Of a DNA stretch of 64,000 nt, positions 23,370 through 31,327 are shown piece by piece (the stretch's first letter is position 1; every line of letters begins with the position of its first letter). Source of the stretch: JAADHX01 sp964569385 (GTDB taxonomy: Bacteria > Actinomycetota > Acidimicrobiia > Acidimicrobiales > Poriferisodalaceae). Position numbers and translations under genes: made by a program. Under the pieces are notes generated by a model. The model saw only the letters and a list, made by a program, of their open reading frames with translations. It had not been told where the DNA came from and did no database searches. Location: positions 1 through 64,000 of the forward strand of contig CAZMUM010000012.1 of NCBI GenBank assembly GCA_964569385.1. The letters run 5' to 3'.

Positions 23370-24773
23370 TTAGCCGTCGACCACCGCCTGGAGGTCTGAC
23401 CACAGCCGCTCGACGTGCACCCGTTCGGTTTGCTCGGCGCCGATTGATACCCGCACCATGGCCTGGCCATCGAGCAGGTCTTGGGTGACCAACGCCCGCC
23501 CAGAGTCGTTGAGCTGTTTTACCCACGCGGTTGTGTAGTCGTCGAACGAAAATGCAGGCTGGCTCCGTACAGACTCGCGTGGCATATGGCGCAAACACAC
23601 CGTCTGAAGATTGACCGCAGCGACTACGTCCCAACCATCAGCGGCCTCGGCCTTGGCCGCTAGCCATCTCGCATTTTCGACGTCGCGGCGTAGGCGAGCG
23701 CGGATAGCCTCGGTTCCGTCGAGTCGAAACTGCATCCACATCTTCATGGCTCTGAACTTGCGGCCGAGCGGTATGCCCCAATCTCGATACTGGGTGATGG
23801 CCTCAGGGTCGGCGGTCGCGTTCGGATCTCGAATGTAGGTGGCGTCGACCGCCATCATCGACGTGAGACGTCTTGGATCGCGTACGTACAACAGCGAACA
23901 GTCGAACACGGTGCCAAGCCATTTGTGCGGGTTTACCGAGATCGAGTCAGCCTCAGCGACGCCTTCGAACATCGGGGCGAACTCTGGAAGCATCGCCGCG
24001 GCGCCAGCCATGGCGGCATCGACGTGCAGCCACAGATCGAACTCGGCGGCGATGGCTGCCAACTCAGGAATAGGATCGACCGCGGTGGTTCCGGTTGTAC
24101 CGACGGTGGCCACGATGGCAGCCGGACACAGCCCGGCGGCTGCATCTAGTTCGATAAGGCCACGAAGCGCCGCGGGGTCGAGGCTGTGGTCGGCCCTGGT
24201 CGGGACGTAACGAAGGCGCTCGGCCGTGACGCCTGCAGCCATAGCTGCTCGTTGCACCGAGGTATTGGCGGTTTCGCCGCAATAGATCACGATTTCGGGT
24301 GCCGACGCAGCTTCAGAGCGGGCCGCGAGCATGGCCAAGAAACAGCCAGTGGAAGCGGTGTCTTGGATCGAACCCTTCCACGGGGCCTTCAGATCGAGGA
24401 AATCTCCGAACCAACCACAGACGACCTCCTCCATCTCGGTGAGGGCAGGCCCGGCCTCCCAGGAGAGCCCGAGGCCTCCCAACCCACCGGCCACAAGGTC
24501 GCCGAGCACCGATGACAGCGAGGCATTAGCAGGAAACCAGGCGAAAAACGAGGGGTGCTGCCACAAAGTCATGCCCGGAACGACCACTCGGTCGAGATCG
24601 GCCACGATGGCGGCCAGTGGTTCGGGCTGTGCAGGTGGTTTAGCCGAGAGTTGCGACTTCACCCAGCCAGGCGCGACCTGTGATCGCACCGGATGGTCGG
24701 CTAACGACGCCCGGTAGTCGGCGATCCAGTCGACCATTTGATGTCCGGCATTGCGGAATTCTTCTGGTGTCAT
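23370..24773 (-). CDS. Group II PLP-dependent amino acid decarboxylase (aromatic-L-amino-acid type)
   Basis: This 467-residue protein starts MTPEEFRNAGHQMVDWIADY, the usual opening of DOPA/tryptophan decarboxylases. It contains HPSFFAWFPANAS, IQDTASTGCFLAMLAARSEA and VATVGTTGTTAVDPI. WLHVDAAMAGAA follows, and the PLP lysine is in SVNPHKWLGTVFDCS. The substrate is probably an aromatic amino acid, but this is not certain. The 113-bp gap to the upstream-lying quinone reductase gene holds no feature. Confidence 0.88.
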   Translation of the reverse strand: MTPEEFRNAGHQMVDWIADYRASLADHPVRSQVAPGWVKSQLSAKPPAQPEPLAAIVADLDRVVVPGMTLWQHPSFFAWFPANASLSSVLGDLVAGGLGGLGLSWEAGPALTEMEEVVCGWFGDFLDLKAPWKGSIQDTASTGCFLAMLAARSEAASAPEIVIYCGETANTSVQRAAMAAGVTAERLRYVPTRADHSLDPAALRGLIELDAAAGLCPAAIVATVGTTGTTAVDPIPELAAIAAEFDLWLHVDAAMAGAAAMLPEFAPMFEGVAEADSISVNPHKWLGTVFDCSLLYVRDPRRLTSMMAVDATYIRDPNATADPEAITQYRDWGIPLGRKFRAMKMWMQFRLDGTEAIRARLRRDVENARWLAAKAEAADGWDVVAAVNLQTVCLRHMPRESVRSQPAFSFDDYTTAWVKQLNDSGRALVTQDLLDGQAMVRVSIGAEQTERVHVERLWSDLQAVVDG

Positions 24774-24849
24774 CTGTGCATGGTCGCACGTCTTTGGGTC
24801 GAGTTAGCTACCATCGTCTGGATTAGATCCATTTTGGAGGGATTAACCA

Positions 24850-26274
24850 ATGCGCAACTCAAAGTTGATGCGGCTAATGGCCGCACTACTCGTTTTGTCT
24901 CTAGTGGCCGCAGCCTGCGGTGACTCAGAGGGCGACGATACAGCCGGCGAGACGCCGGCGAGCACCACGACCGAAGCTCCCATGACCGAGGAGGAGATGG
25001 CCGCCATGGACGACGACGAGATGACCGAGGAGGAGATGGCCGCCATGGACGACGACGAGATGACCGAGGAGGAGATGGCCGCCATGGACGACGACATGGA
25101 CGAAGATATGGATGACGACATGGACGAGGACATGTTCGTTGCTCCCGCAATCACCATTGGCTACCTGCTTCCGCAAACAGGCGGCCTTTCGGTAATCGTC
25201 GACGCCCTCGTCAAGCCTCTCGAGATGCTTCAGGCCGAGGTCACCGCCTTTGGTAACGAGGTAACTCTTGTTCCTGGCGATTCGGGCACCGACCCCAACG
25301 TCGCATCGGCATCTGCTGATCAGCTCATCAACGACAACGTCGCCGCCATCATGGGTGCCGCTGGCTCGGCTCAGACTGTGGCCGTGCTCGACAAGGTCAC
25401 CGATTCACAGATTGTTCTGTGCTCGGGTTCCAACACTGGCGCCTCGCTTTCCGACGCTGACGACGACGGCTACTACTTCCGTACCGCCCCGTCCGACGTT
25501 CTTCAGGGTCCTGCTCTTGCCGACCTCATCACCGACGACGGCGCCACCAGCGTCGGCATCGTGTACCGCAACGACGAATATGGGGCCGGTTTCGAACAAG
25601 TCCTTGTTGCGGGACTTGAAGCCAACGGTATCGAGGTTGGCGCTTCGGTTGCATATGACCCAGAGGCCACTTCGTTCGATGCTGAAGCCGGCGAACTTGC
25701 TGCCGCAGCAATCGACGCTGTTGTGGTCATCTCCTTCGCTGAAGGCGCTCAGTTGTTCCAGGCCATGATCGAAGCCGGCGTTGGTCCAGCTGACATTGCC
25801 ACCTACGGCACTGATGGACTCAAGGACACCGTTAGCGCCGAGGCTGTCGATCCAGGCAACCCTGCCGTTCTCGAGGGTCTGCGTGGCACCTCGCCATCAG
25901 CGGCTCCGGCCAACGGTGAGGCGACCTTCATCGATCGTTTCGCTGAGTTTGCCCCTGATTCTCCAGTGATCTTCTCCGGTCAGTTCTACGACTGCATGAT
26001 GATCACCCTGCTGGCCTCAGCAATTTCGGGCTCGGCCGACCCTGCTGTGTTCGTCGATGAGATTAACGGCGTAACCAGTGGTGGAACCACTTGCAGTAGC
26101 TACGAGGACTGCATCCATATCATCGCTGGTGGTGGCGACATCGACTACGAAGGTGCCTCTGGCCCCCTCGAGTTCGGTGAAAATGGTGAGCCGACGGTCG
26201 GAACGTACGACTTGTACGAGTTCGACGCTGAAGGCAACGCCAATACATTCGACCAGATCGTTCTTGGCGAATAG
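24850..26274 (+). CDS. Liv-type ABC transporter substrate-binding lipoprotein
   Basis: This 474-residue lipoprotein has the signal LMAALLVLSLVAAAC (lipobox Cys23) and a Thr-rich linker. A highly acidic, Met-rich tandem repeat follows (~45-96), then a type I periplasmic-binding fold beginning ITIGYLLPQTGGLSVIV. Blocks such as IMGAAGSAQTVAVLDKV and VGIVYRNDEYGAGFEQVLV fit the branched-chain amino acid or urea/amide receptor family. GGAGGG lies 9 nt before the ATG. It is convergent with the livFGMH genes but should belong with them. Because of the neighbours, a betaine-like ligand is possible. Confidence 0.88.
   Translation: MRNSKLMRLMAALLVLSLVAAACGDSEGDDTAGETPASTTTEAPMTEEEMAAMDDDEMTEEEMAAMDDDEMTEEEMAAMDDDMDEDMDDDMDEDMFVAPAITIGYLLPQTGGLSVIVDALVKPLEMLQAEVTAFGNEVTLVPGDSGTDPNVASASADQLINDNVAAIMGAAGSAQTVAVLDKVTDSQIVLCSGSNTGASLSDADDDGYYFRTAPSDVLQGPALADLITDDGATSVGIVYRNDEYGAGFEQVLVAGLEANGIEVGASVAYDPEATSFDAEAGELAAAAIDAVVVISFAEGAQLFQAMIEAGVGPADIATYGTDGLKDTVSAEAVDPGNPAVLEGLRGTSPSAAPANGEATFIDRFAEFAPDSPVIFSGQFYDCMMITLLASAISGSADPAVFVDEINGVTSGGTTCSSYEDCIHIIAGGGDIDYEGASGPLEFGENGEPTVGTYDLYEFDAEGNANTFDQIVLGE
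24982..25095 (+). repeat. Three in-frame 39-bp tandem repeats in the lipoprotein linker
   Basis: The unit encodes MTEEEMAAMDDDE and occurs three times nearly unchanged. It is followed by a related run of MDEDMDDD units. The repeats add an acidic spacer between the lipid anchor and the binding domain. Copy number may vary between strains. Confidence 0.85.
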
Positions 26275-26296
26275 AACTACCCACTAGGCCCCAGAG

Positions 26297-26334
26297 AACA
26301 GGCCTGACTCTCCCGCGGGAGAGTCAGGCCTGTT
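26297..26334. terminator. Bidirectional terminator between convergent liv genes
   Basis: This perfect 38-nt palindrome has 19-nt arms, AACAGGCCTGACTCTCCCG and its complement. It lies between the binding-protein stop and the livF stop. On the plus strand it is followed by CGCGTTTTGG. It can serve both converging genes. Confidence 0.8.
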
Positions 26335-26353
26335 CGCGTTTTGGCTGAGCCCG

Positions 26354-27073
26354 TTAGTCGCGTCCGAGGGTGCCTAGGTAGAGATCGATGACCTTGGGGT
26401 CGACGAGCAACTCGGCGCCAGACCCGGTGTAGGCGTTGGCGCCCTGATCGAGCACGTAGGCCCGGTCGCAGATCTGTAGACAACGCCTAGCGTTCTGTTC
26501 GACCATGATGACCGACACGCCAGCGTCGGCGATGTCTCGCACCCTGGCAAACACGAGCGCTTGATTGGCCGGTGAAAGCCCAGCTGAAGGTTCGTCGAGC
26601 AATATCACCGTGGGATCCATCATCAACGCCCGGCCCATCGCAACCATTTGGCGTTCGCCGCCCGACAAGAGTCCAGCCCTCTGGCCGGAGCGTTCGGACA
26701 AAATGGGGAAAAGCTCGGCTACCGCGGCTAGGCGCTCGGTCCAGCGCTTTGGGGCCAGGTAGAGCCCCATTCGGAGGTTCTCTTCGATCGTTAACGAAGG
26801 GAATACGTTCTCGCGCTGCGGTACATAACCGACGCCCAATCCGACCATCTCGTGGGCGCTCAGGCCGGCAATGTCGTTGCCGCTGAGCACAACGGAGCCA
26901 GACCTCACTTCGACGAGGCCAAAGAGGGCCTTGAGGAGGGTCGACTTCCCGGCCCCGTTGGGCCCAATGATGCCGACAAGTTCGCCGTCGGCAAGGGTGA
27001 AATCGACGCCGGTGAGGATGTCGACGCCAGGTAGGTACCCAGCAACGACGCTGTTCGCTTCGAGCAGGGTCAT
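26354..27073 (-). CDS. livF: Branched-chain-type ABC transporter ATPase LivF
   Basis: This 239-residue ATPase has Walker A IIGPNGAGKSTLL and VGYVPQRENVFPSLT. The signature is LLSGGERQMVAMGRAL, Walker B VILLDEPSAGLSP, and MVEQNARRCLQICDRAYVL is the LivF-typical end. It overlaps the livG stop by 4 bp. It works with LivG, LivM and LivH at the inner face of the membrane. Confidence 0.9.
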   Translation of the reverse strand: MTLLEANSVVAGYLPGVDILTGVDFTLADGELVGIIGPNGAGKSTLLKALFGLVEVRSGSVVLSGNDIAGLSAHEMVGLGVGYVPQRENVFPSLTIEENLRMGLYLAPKRWTERLAAVAELFPILSERSGQRAGLLSGGERQMVAMGRALMMDPTVILLDEPSAGLSPANQALVFARVRDIADAGVSVIMVEQNARRCLQICDRAYVLDQGANAYTGSGAELLVDPKVIDLYLGTLGRD

Positions 27074-27873
27074 ATGGCGCCACCTAGATAGGCCGAGATA
27101 ACGATCTCGTTCTGGGCCACTGCGGACGGTGGTCCCTCAGCGATCACTTTGCCCTCGCCGAGGACCACGACCCAGTCGGAGATTTCCTGTACGACGTCCA
27201 TGTCGTGTTCGACAAAGACTACGGTTCGGCCATCGACGTCGCGCAACGCCACGATGTGTTCGAGCAGCGACTGGGTGAGGGCCGGGTTGACGCCTGCCAT
27301 TGGTTCGTCGAGCATGACGACATCGGGGTCGACCATGAGCGCTCTCGCAATCTCGAGCAGCTTGCGTTGGCCTCCAGACAACGTGCCGGCGTACTCGTGC
27401 GTCATGTGGGTCATGCCGAACCGTTCGACCAGAGCCGTTGCCTTGTCCCGAACTTCGGCCTCCCGAGCTTTCCAGCCGCCGAACACAGCCCCAATGAGGG
27501 TTTCTCCCCGGTGGTTCGGGGCTGCGGTCATCACATTTTCGAGCACGGTGAGGCGAGCCAGCGATTTCGTAAGCTGAAACGTTCGAACTAAACCCTTGCG
27601 CGCCACTTTGTAAGCGGGTACGCCGACGATGGTGGCGCCGTCGAAAGCGAACGTGCCGGCGTCGATGTCATCGAACCCGGTCAGCAAGTTGAACAGCGTG
27701 GTTTTACCCGCGCCGTTTGGGCCGATGAGGCTGGTGATCGAACCGCGCTCGATCTCAAGGTGATCGACATCGACCGCGTGGAGGCCGCCAAAGGTGCGGC
27801 GGAGGCCCGAGATCACAAGAACTGGGTCGGGTTTTGCGACACCTGGTGTGGGTGCCAGGCTGTCAACGGTCAT
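27070..27873 (-). CDS. livG: Branched-chain-type ABC transporter ATPase LivG
   Basis: This 267-residue ATPase shows GLRRTFGGLHAVD and Walker A LIGPNGAGKTTLFNLLTGF. VARKGLVRTFQLTKS, LSGGQRKLLEIARAL and MLDEPMAGVNP follow. LivG is slightly longer than LivF, as usual. It overlaps the upstream permease gene by 11 bp and the downstream livF by 4 bp, so the four genes form one operon. Confidence 0.9.
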   Translation of the reverse strand: MTVDSLAPTPGVAKPDPVLVISGLRRTFGGLHAVDVDHLEIERGSITSLIGPNGAGKTTLFNLLTGFDDIDAGTFAFDGATIVGVPAYKVARKGLVRTFQLTKSLARLTVLENVMTAAPNHRGETLIGAVFGGWKAREAEVRDKATALVERFGMTHMTHEYAGTLSGGQRKLLEIARALMVDPDVVMLDEPMAGVNPALTQSLLEHIVALRDVDGRTVVFVEHDMDVVQEISDWVVVLGEGKVIAEGPPSAVAQNEIVISAYLGGAI

Positions 27874-28852
27874 CGATCAACAACTCCTCACGCGATCCGA
27901 AGATGCCCTGGGGTCTGAGGGTCATGAGGGCCATTAGCCCTATCCCGACCATCACGAGCTTGACTTGTTGTGCGCCGGTGGCGTCGAGCAGATTGCCAAA
28001 CCAGCCTGCTTGTTCGGCCTCGCGCATGAATCCGTCGAAGAAGAAAAATAGGAACTGGAACATGATGGCGCCGATTACCGGGCCCCACACGGTGCCAGCC
28101 CCGCCGAGTATGACGATTACATAAAGGAAGAACCCGACCCGCGGCAAGAACGAGTCGGAGATGACGTTCTGCTGCTCGATCGAGATCAAGATCCCGCCGA
28201 GGGCGCCGAGCGAGCCTCCTACGAGTAGCGACTGCATCTTGTACAGGTATACGTTCTTGCCGAGCGCTCTGGCTGCGTCCTCGTCTTCGCGGATGGCCCG
28301 TAGAACCCGACCCCACGGACTGGCAACTAATCGCCCAAGAAGCAGGGCCGACAACACCACAACGCCCCAGCCCACGATCATCACCCAGAGCTGACGGCCG
28401 GTAAACGCGAAGTCGCCAAAACCGTACTGAGCGGCCGACGTTAGCGGGTTGAGGTCGAAGAAGTCGCCTGCGAACCCTTGGATGCCAAACACCGACTTCG
28501 TTACGGGGTCAGCCCACCCCGATCTGACCACTAGACGAAGGATTTCCGAGGCCGAGATGGTGACGATGGCCAGGTAGTCGGACCTAAGCCTCAACGTCGG
28601 TGCCCCAAGCACGATCCCGAAAGCGGCGGCGGCCAAAAGTCCAACAATGATGCCGACCCATAGGTTCGATCCGGCTTCGACGCTAATGGCGGTGCCGTAT
28701 GCCCCAATAAGCATGAAGCCGATGTGGCCGAAGTTCAGAAGCCCGGCGTAGCCGAACTGAAGGTTTAGTCCGAGTCCGGCCAACGCGAAGGCCGCCGCAA
28801 CCGGGCCAATCGAGGCCGTCGACGCGTCGATGAAGATCTCGGCCCAATTCAT
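27863..28852 (-). CDS. livM: Branched-chain-type ABC transporter permease LivM
   Basis: This 329-residue membrane protein of the LivM family contains LNLQFGYAGLLNFGHIGFM and GAPTLRLRSDYLAIVTI. RAIREDEDAARALGKNVYLY and VVIVILGGAGTVWGPVIGA-like text follow near the end. It forms the channel with LivH. It overlaps livH by 4 bp. Confidence 0.9.
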   Translation of the reverse strand: MNWAEIFIDASTASIGPVAAAFALAGLGLNLQFGYAGLLNFGHIGFMLIGAYGTAISVEAGSNLWVGIIVGLLAAAAFGIVLGAPTLRLRSDYLAIVTISASEILRLVVRSGWADPVTKSVFGIQGFAGDFFDLNPLTSAAQYGFGDFAFTGRQLWVMIVGWGVVVLSALLLGRLVASPWGRVLRAIREDEDAARALGKNVYLYKMQSLLVGGSLGALGGILISIEQQNVISDSFLPRVGFFLYVIVILGGAGTVWGPVIGAIMFQFLFFFFDGFMREAEQAGWFGNLLDATGAQQVKLVMVGIGLMALMTLRPQGIFGSREELLIDDR

Positions 28853-30147
28853 CCCAGTCGCGCCTTTGTGCCCAACAGGCCCTGGGGCCTTACGAGCAGC
28901 ATGAGCACCAAGATGCCGAGCGCAACCGCGTTCTTGAGTTCGTTGCTAATCCAGAAGGTGCTCAACTCGACGGACAGGCCAATGATGAAGCCCCCGAGCA
29001 TGGCGCCATACGCTGTGCCGAGCCCGCCAAGCACAACCGCGGCAAAGATGAGCAGCAGCAGACGAAAACCCATGTTCCACTGCACCGCTTCGGACAATCC
29101 GAAATAGACACCGCCAAGCCCGGCAAGACCTGAACCCATGATCCACGTGACCAAGATGACCCGGTTCACGTCGATCCCAGACGATTCGGCGAGGTCCTTG
29201 TTGTCTGAGACCGCTCTTAGGGCAATCCCGGTTCGGGTTTTTTGCAAGAACAGCCCTACCGCGCCAAGGATGGCCAGCGACGACAGGATGATGAAAACGT
29301 TCTTAGGCACTGTTTCGATGCCAAGGAACGATTTCTCCTGCTGTACTGCGTAGTCGATGTAGGTCTTGGGTTCACCTCCGAAGATGACCAGGATGACGTT
29401 GCGAATCGCAAAGCTGAGGCCAATGGAGATCACAAGCATCGCGATCGTTCCACTCTTGCGCCGACGAAGAGGGGCCCACAGCACCTTTTCCTGAAGGCCA
29501 CCGAAGGCCGCGAGAATCAAAACCGTCGGCAACACAACCACCACGAGCCCAAGGCCAGGGCCCGCCGAGGAGGCATGAAGAAAGAACGCCACGACTGCGC
29601 CGAGCGTGACCATCTCTCCGTGAGCAAAGTTGACTAGCTGGGTGACTCCAAAGATGAGCGATAGCCCCACCGCTGCCATCGCGATGATGCCGCCAAGTTT
29701 CAGTCCAAGAACCGTCAGATCTACCAGTTGTTTTGTGGTGCTTACCGTGGAGGTCAGGCCAGGACCGAGCCGAAAGCGCACTGTTTTGTCTTGACCACTT
29801 CTGACCCGAACCTCTGCTAGCTCTGCGGTGCCGTTTTCGGCAAGTTCCACGCCGCCTGGTAATGATTCGAGGTCGAGTCGTACCACGTAGGTTCCGGCGT
29901 CTGGGACAGGTTGTGACCAGGTGCCGTCGGCCCCGCTGGTAGCCACACCTAACGTTTCGCCGTCGAGTTCGACTGTGACCTCGGCGCCCTCGACAGGTGT
30001 GCGGTCGTCGCCATCGACGACCTCCATCGTTCCGCCGATTGTGGCCTCCTCGGCACCAGCCGACGACCCCATAAGCAGAGTTAGCAGAACCGTCGCAAAG
30101 ACGAAGCCGACCGCAGCGACCATGCGTGTCGCTCGAATGCCAAACAT
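28849..30147 (-). CDS. livH: LivH-type permease with N-terminal exported Ig/carboxypeptidase-regulatory-like domain
   Basis: This 432-residue protein is ~140 residues longer than ordinary LivH. Residues ~1-32 look like a signal peptide (VLLTLLMGSSAGAEEA). Residues ~35-125 form a small beta domain with PVEGAEVTVELDGETLGVAT and DAGTYVVRLDLESLPGGVEL. This resembles carboxypeptidase-regulatory or Ig-like modules. The LivH core follows, with GLSLIFGVTQLVNFAHGEM and RAVSDNKDLAESSGID. The extra domain should face the outside, where it might contact the binding lipoprotein. It is divergent from the corrinoid operon, with a shared operator between them. Confidence 0.88.
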   Translation of the reverse strand: MFGIRATRMVAAVGFVFATVLLTLLMGSSAGAEEATIGGTMEVVDGDDRTPVEGAEVTVELDGETLGVATSGADGTWSQPVPDAGTYVVRLDLESLPGGVELAENGTAELAEVRVRSGQDKTVRFRLGPGLTSTVSTTKQLVDLTVLGLKLGGIIAMAAVGLSLIFGVTQLVNFAHGEMVTLGAVVAFFLHASSAGPGLGLVVVVLPTVLILAAFGGLQEKVLWAPLRRRKSGTIAMLVISIGLSFAIRNVILVIFGGEPKTYIDYAVQQEKSFLGIETVPKNVFIILSSLAILGAVGLFLQKTRTGIALRAVSDNKDLAESSGIDVNRVILVTWIMGSGLAGLGGVYFGLSEAVQWNMGFRLLLLIFAAVVLGGLGTAYGAMLGGFIIGLSVELSTFWISNELKNAVALGILVLMLLVRPQGLLGTKARLG

Positions 30148-30179
30148 CTGGGGTGACGTTAGCCGATAGTTACCTGACT

Positions 30180-30228
30180 AAGTGTTGTGCCACGATGCGG
30201 TACCGTTCCGCATCGTGGCACAACACTT
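30180..30228. promoter_or_regulatory. Long palindromic operator between livH and the corrinoid operon (IclR-type site 1)
   Basis: Two perfect 21-nt arms, AAGTGTTGTGCCACGATGCGG and its complement, flank the 7-nt centre TACCGTT. The inner part CCACGATGCGG-N7-CCGCATCGTGG recurs, with an 18-nt spacer, over the IclR gene start. It also recurs at the right window edge. It likely controls both the Liv transporter and the corrinoid operon. Confidence 0.75.
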
Positions 30229-30277
30229 GTCACAGATTGAGTTAGTGTCACGAAAACTCGTGTTGGAAGAAGAAGCC

Positions 30278-30976
30278 ATGACTGACGAAGAGCCAGAGAT
30301 CGATCTCGGGGCCCTGAACGACGAAGATCTCACGGCTCAGATGCATGACGATCTCTACGATGGCCTTGCTGAAGAGTTGGTCGAGGGCACTCACATCTTG
30401 CTCGGGCGAAACTGGTCGGCCGATCGGGTGCTCAATGATGCCTTGGTCGCAGGCATGCGCGTTGTTGGTATCGACTTCCGCGACGGGATCTTGTTTGTGC
30501 CCGAGGTTCTACTAGCAGCTAACTCTATGAAGGCCGCCATGGCTATCCTGCGGCCTTTGTTGGCCGAAACCGGTGTCGAACCGGTGGGCACCGTTGTCAT
30601 TGGCACCGTTAAGGGCGATATCCACGACATTGGTAAGAACCTGGTGTCGATGATGCTCGAGGGTGCTGGTTTCGAAGTGTTCGACTTGGGGATTAACACC
30701 GACGTCGACGAGTTCTTGGCCGCTATCGAAGAGCACAAGCCCGATATTTTGGGTATGTCGGCGCTTCTCACTACGACGATGCCGTATATGAAGGTCGTTA
30801 TCGACACCCTTAAGGAGAAAGGCCTGCGCGACCAGTACATCGTGTTGGTTGGCGGTGCGCCACTCAACCAGGAGTTTGGCGATGCCGTCGGTGCCGATGC
30901 CTACTGCCGCGATGCCGCCGTTGCTGCCGAGACTGCGACCGCTTTGATTCAAGCTCGTCGCGCCAGCGCGGCCTGA
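30278..30976 (+). CDS. Corrinoid (B12-binding) protein of a methyltransferase system, MttC/MtbC-like
   Basis: This 232-residue protein accepts a methyl group on its cobalamin cofactor. The helical cap domain (~20-100) includes LLAANSMKAAMAILRPLL. The Rossmann B12 domain begins GTVVIGTVKGDIHDIGKNLV, with the cobalt-ligand motif DxHxxG (Asp114, His116, Gly119). LGMSALLTTTMPYMKVVID and VLVGGAPLNQEF follow. The first ~20 residues are strongly acidic. The ATG at 30278 is preferred because the upstream frame crosses the palindromic operator. It is the first gene of a six-gene overlapping operon. Confidence 0.93.
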   Translation: MTDEEPEIDLGALNDEDLTAQMHDDLYDGLAEELVEGTHILLGRNWSADRVLNDALVAGMRVVGIDFRDGILFVPEVLLAANSMKAAMAILRPLLAETGVEPVGTVVIGTVKGDIHDIGKNLVSMMLEGAGFEVFDLGINTDVDEFLAAIEEHKPDILGMSALLTTTMPYMKVVIDTLKEKGLRDQYIVLVGGAPLNQEFGDAVGADAYCRDAAVAAETATALIQARRASAA

Positions 30977-31327
30977 GTGAGCCGCAGACGGCGCGGTGGT
31001 GGGCCCACAATCACCACTATCTACTGGCGCGACATTCCGGCTCAGGTCAACGGAGCCGCTGACGATGTCAAGGTTCAGAGAATCCTGCCGCAACGATTCC
31101 ACACCGCGATCGACCGGGCCGCAATGGTGGCCAATAAGGCCGACACCGACGGATATGTCGAGCAGTGGCGCAAAAGCTTGACCTCGCTCGACGATGGCAT
31201 CGACATAACAGAAGCAACCCTCGCCGCCGAGGCGAACCTTCTCCACGAATTCTCAGAAGCGGTACTTGGCCTGTACGTCAAGAGCGGCGGCTGGAACCCA
31301 GACTCACCCACACAGGACCCCTCATGA
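30977..31327 (+). CDS. Virulence_fact (PF13769) family protein, corrinoid-operon associated
   Basis: This 116-residue protein starts with GTG immediately after the corrinoid-protein stop. It begins MSRRRRGGGPTITTIYWRDI and contains PAQVNG, ILPQRFHTAIDRAAM and GYVEQWRK. These match a small family labelled virulence factor that recurs in MttB/corrinoid clusters of alphaproteobacteria and actinobacteria. Its biochemical role is not known. The Arg-rich N-terminus mirrors tails on its neighbours. It overlaps the next gene by 4 bp. Confidence 0.75.
   Translation: MSRRRRGGGPTITTIYWRDIPAQVNGAADDVKVQRILPQRFHTAIDRAAMVANKADTDGYVEQWRKSLTSLDDGIDITEATLAAEANLLHEFSEAVLGLYVKSGGWNPDSPTQDPS

Noticed and set aside
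24850..25150. Minus-strand Ser/Met- and Arg-rich frames over the acidic repeat
   Set aside because: They are simply the complement of the 39-bp tandem repeats.
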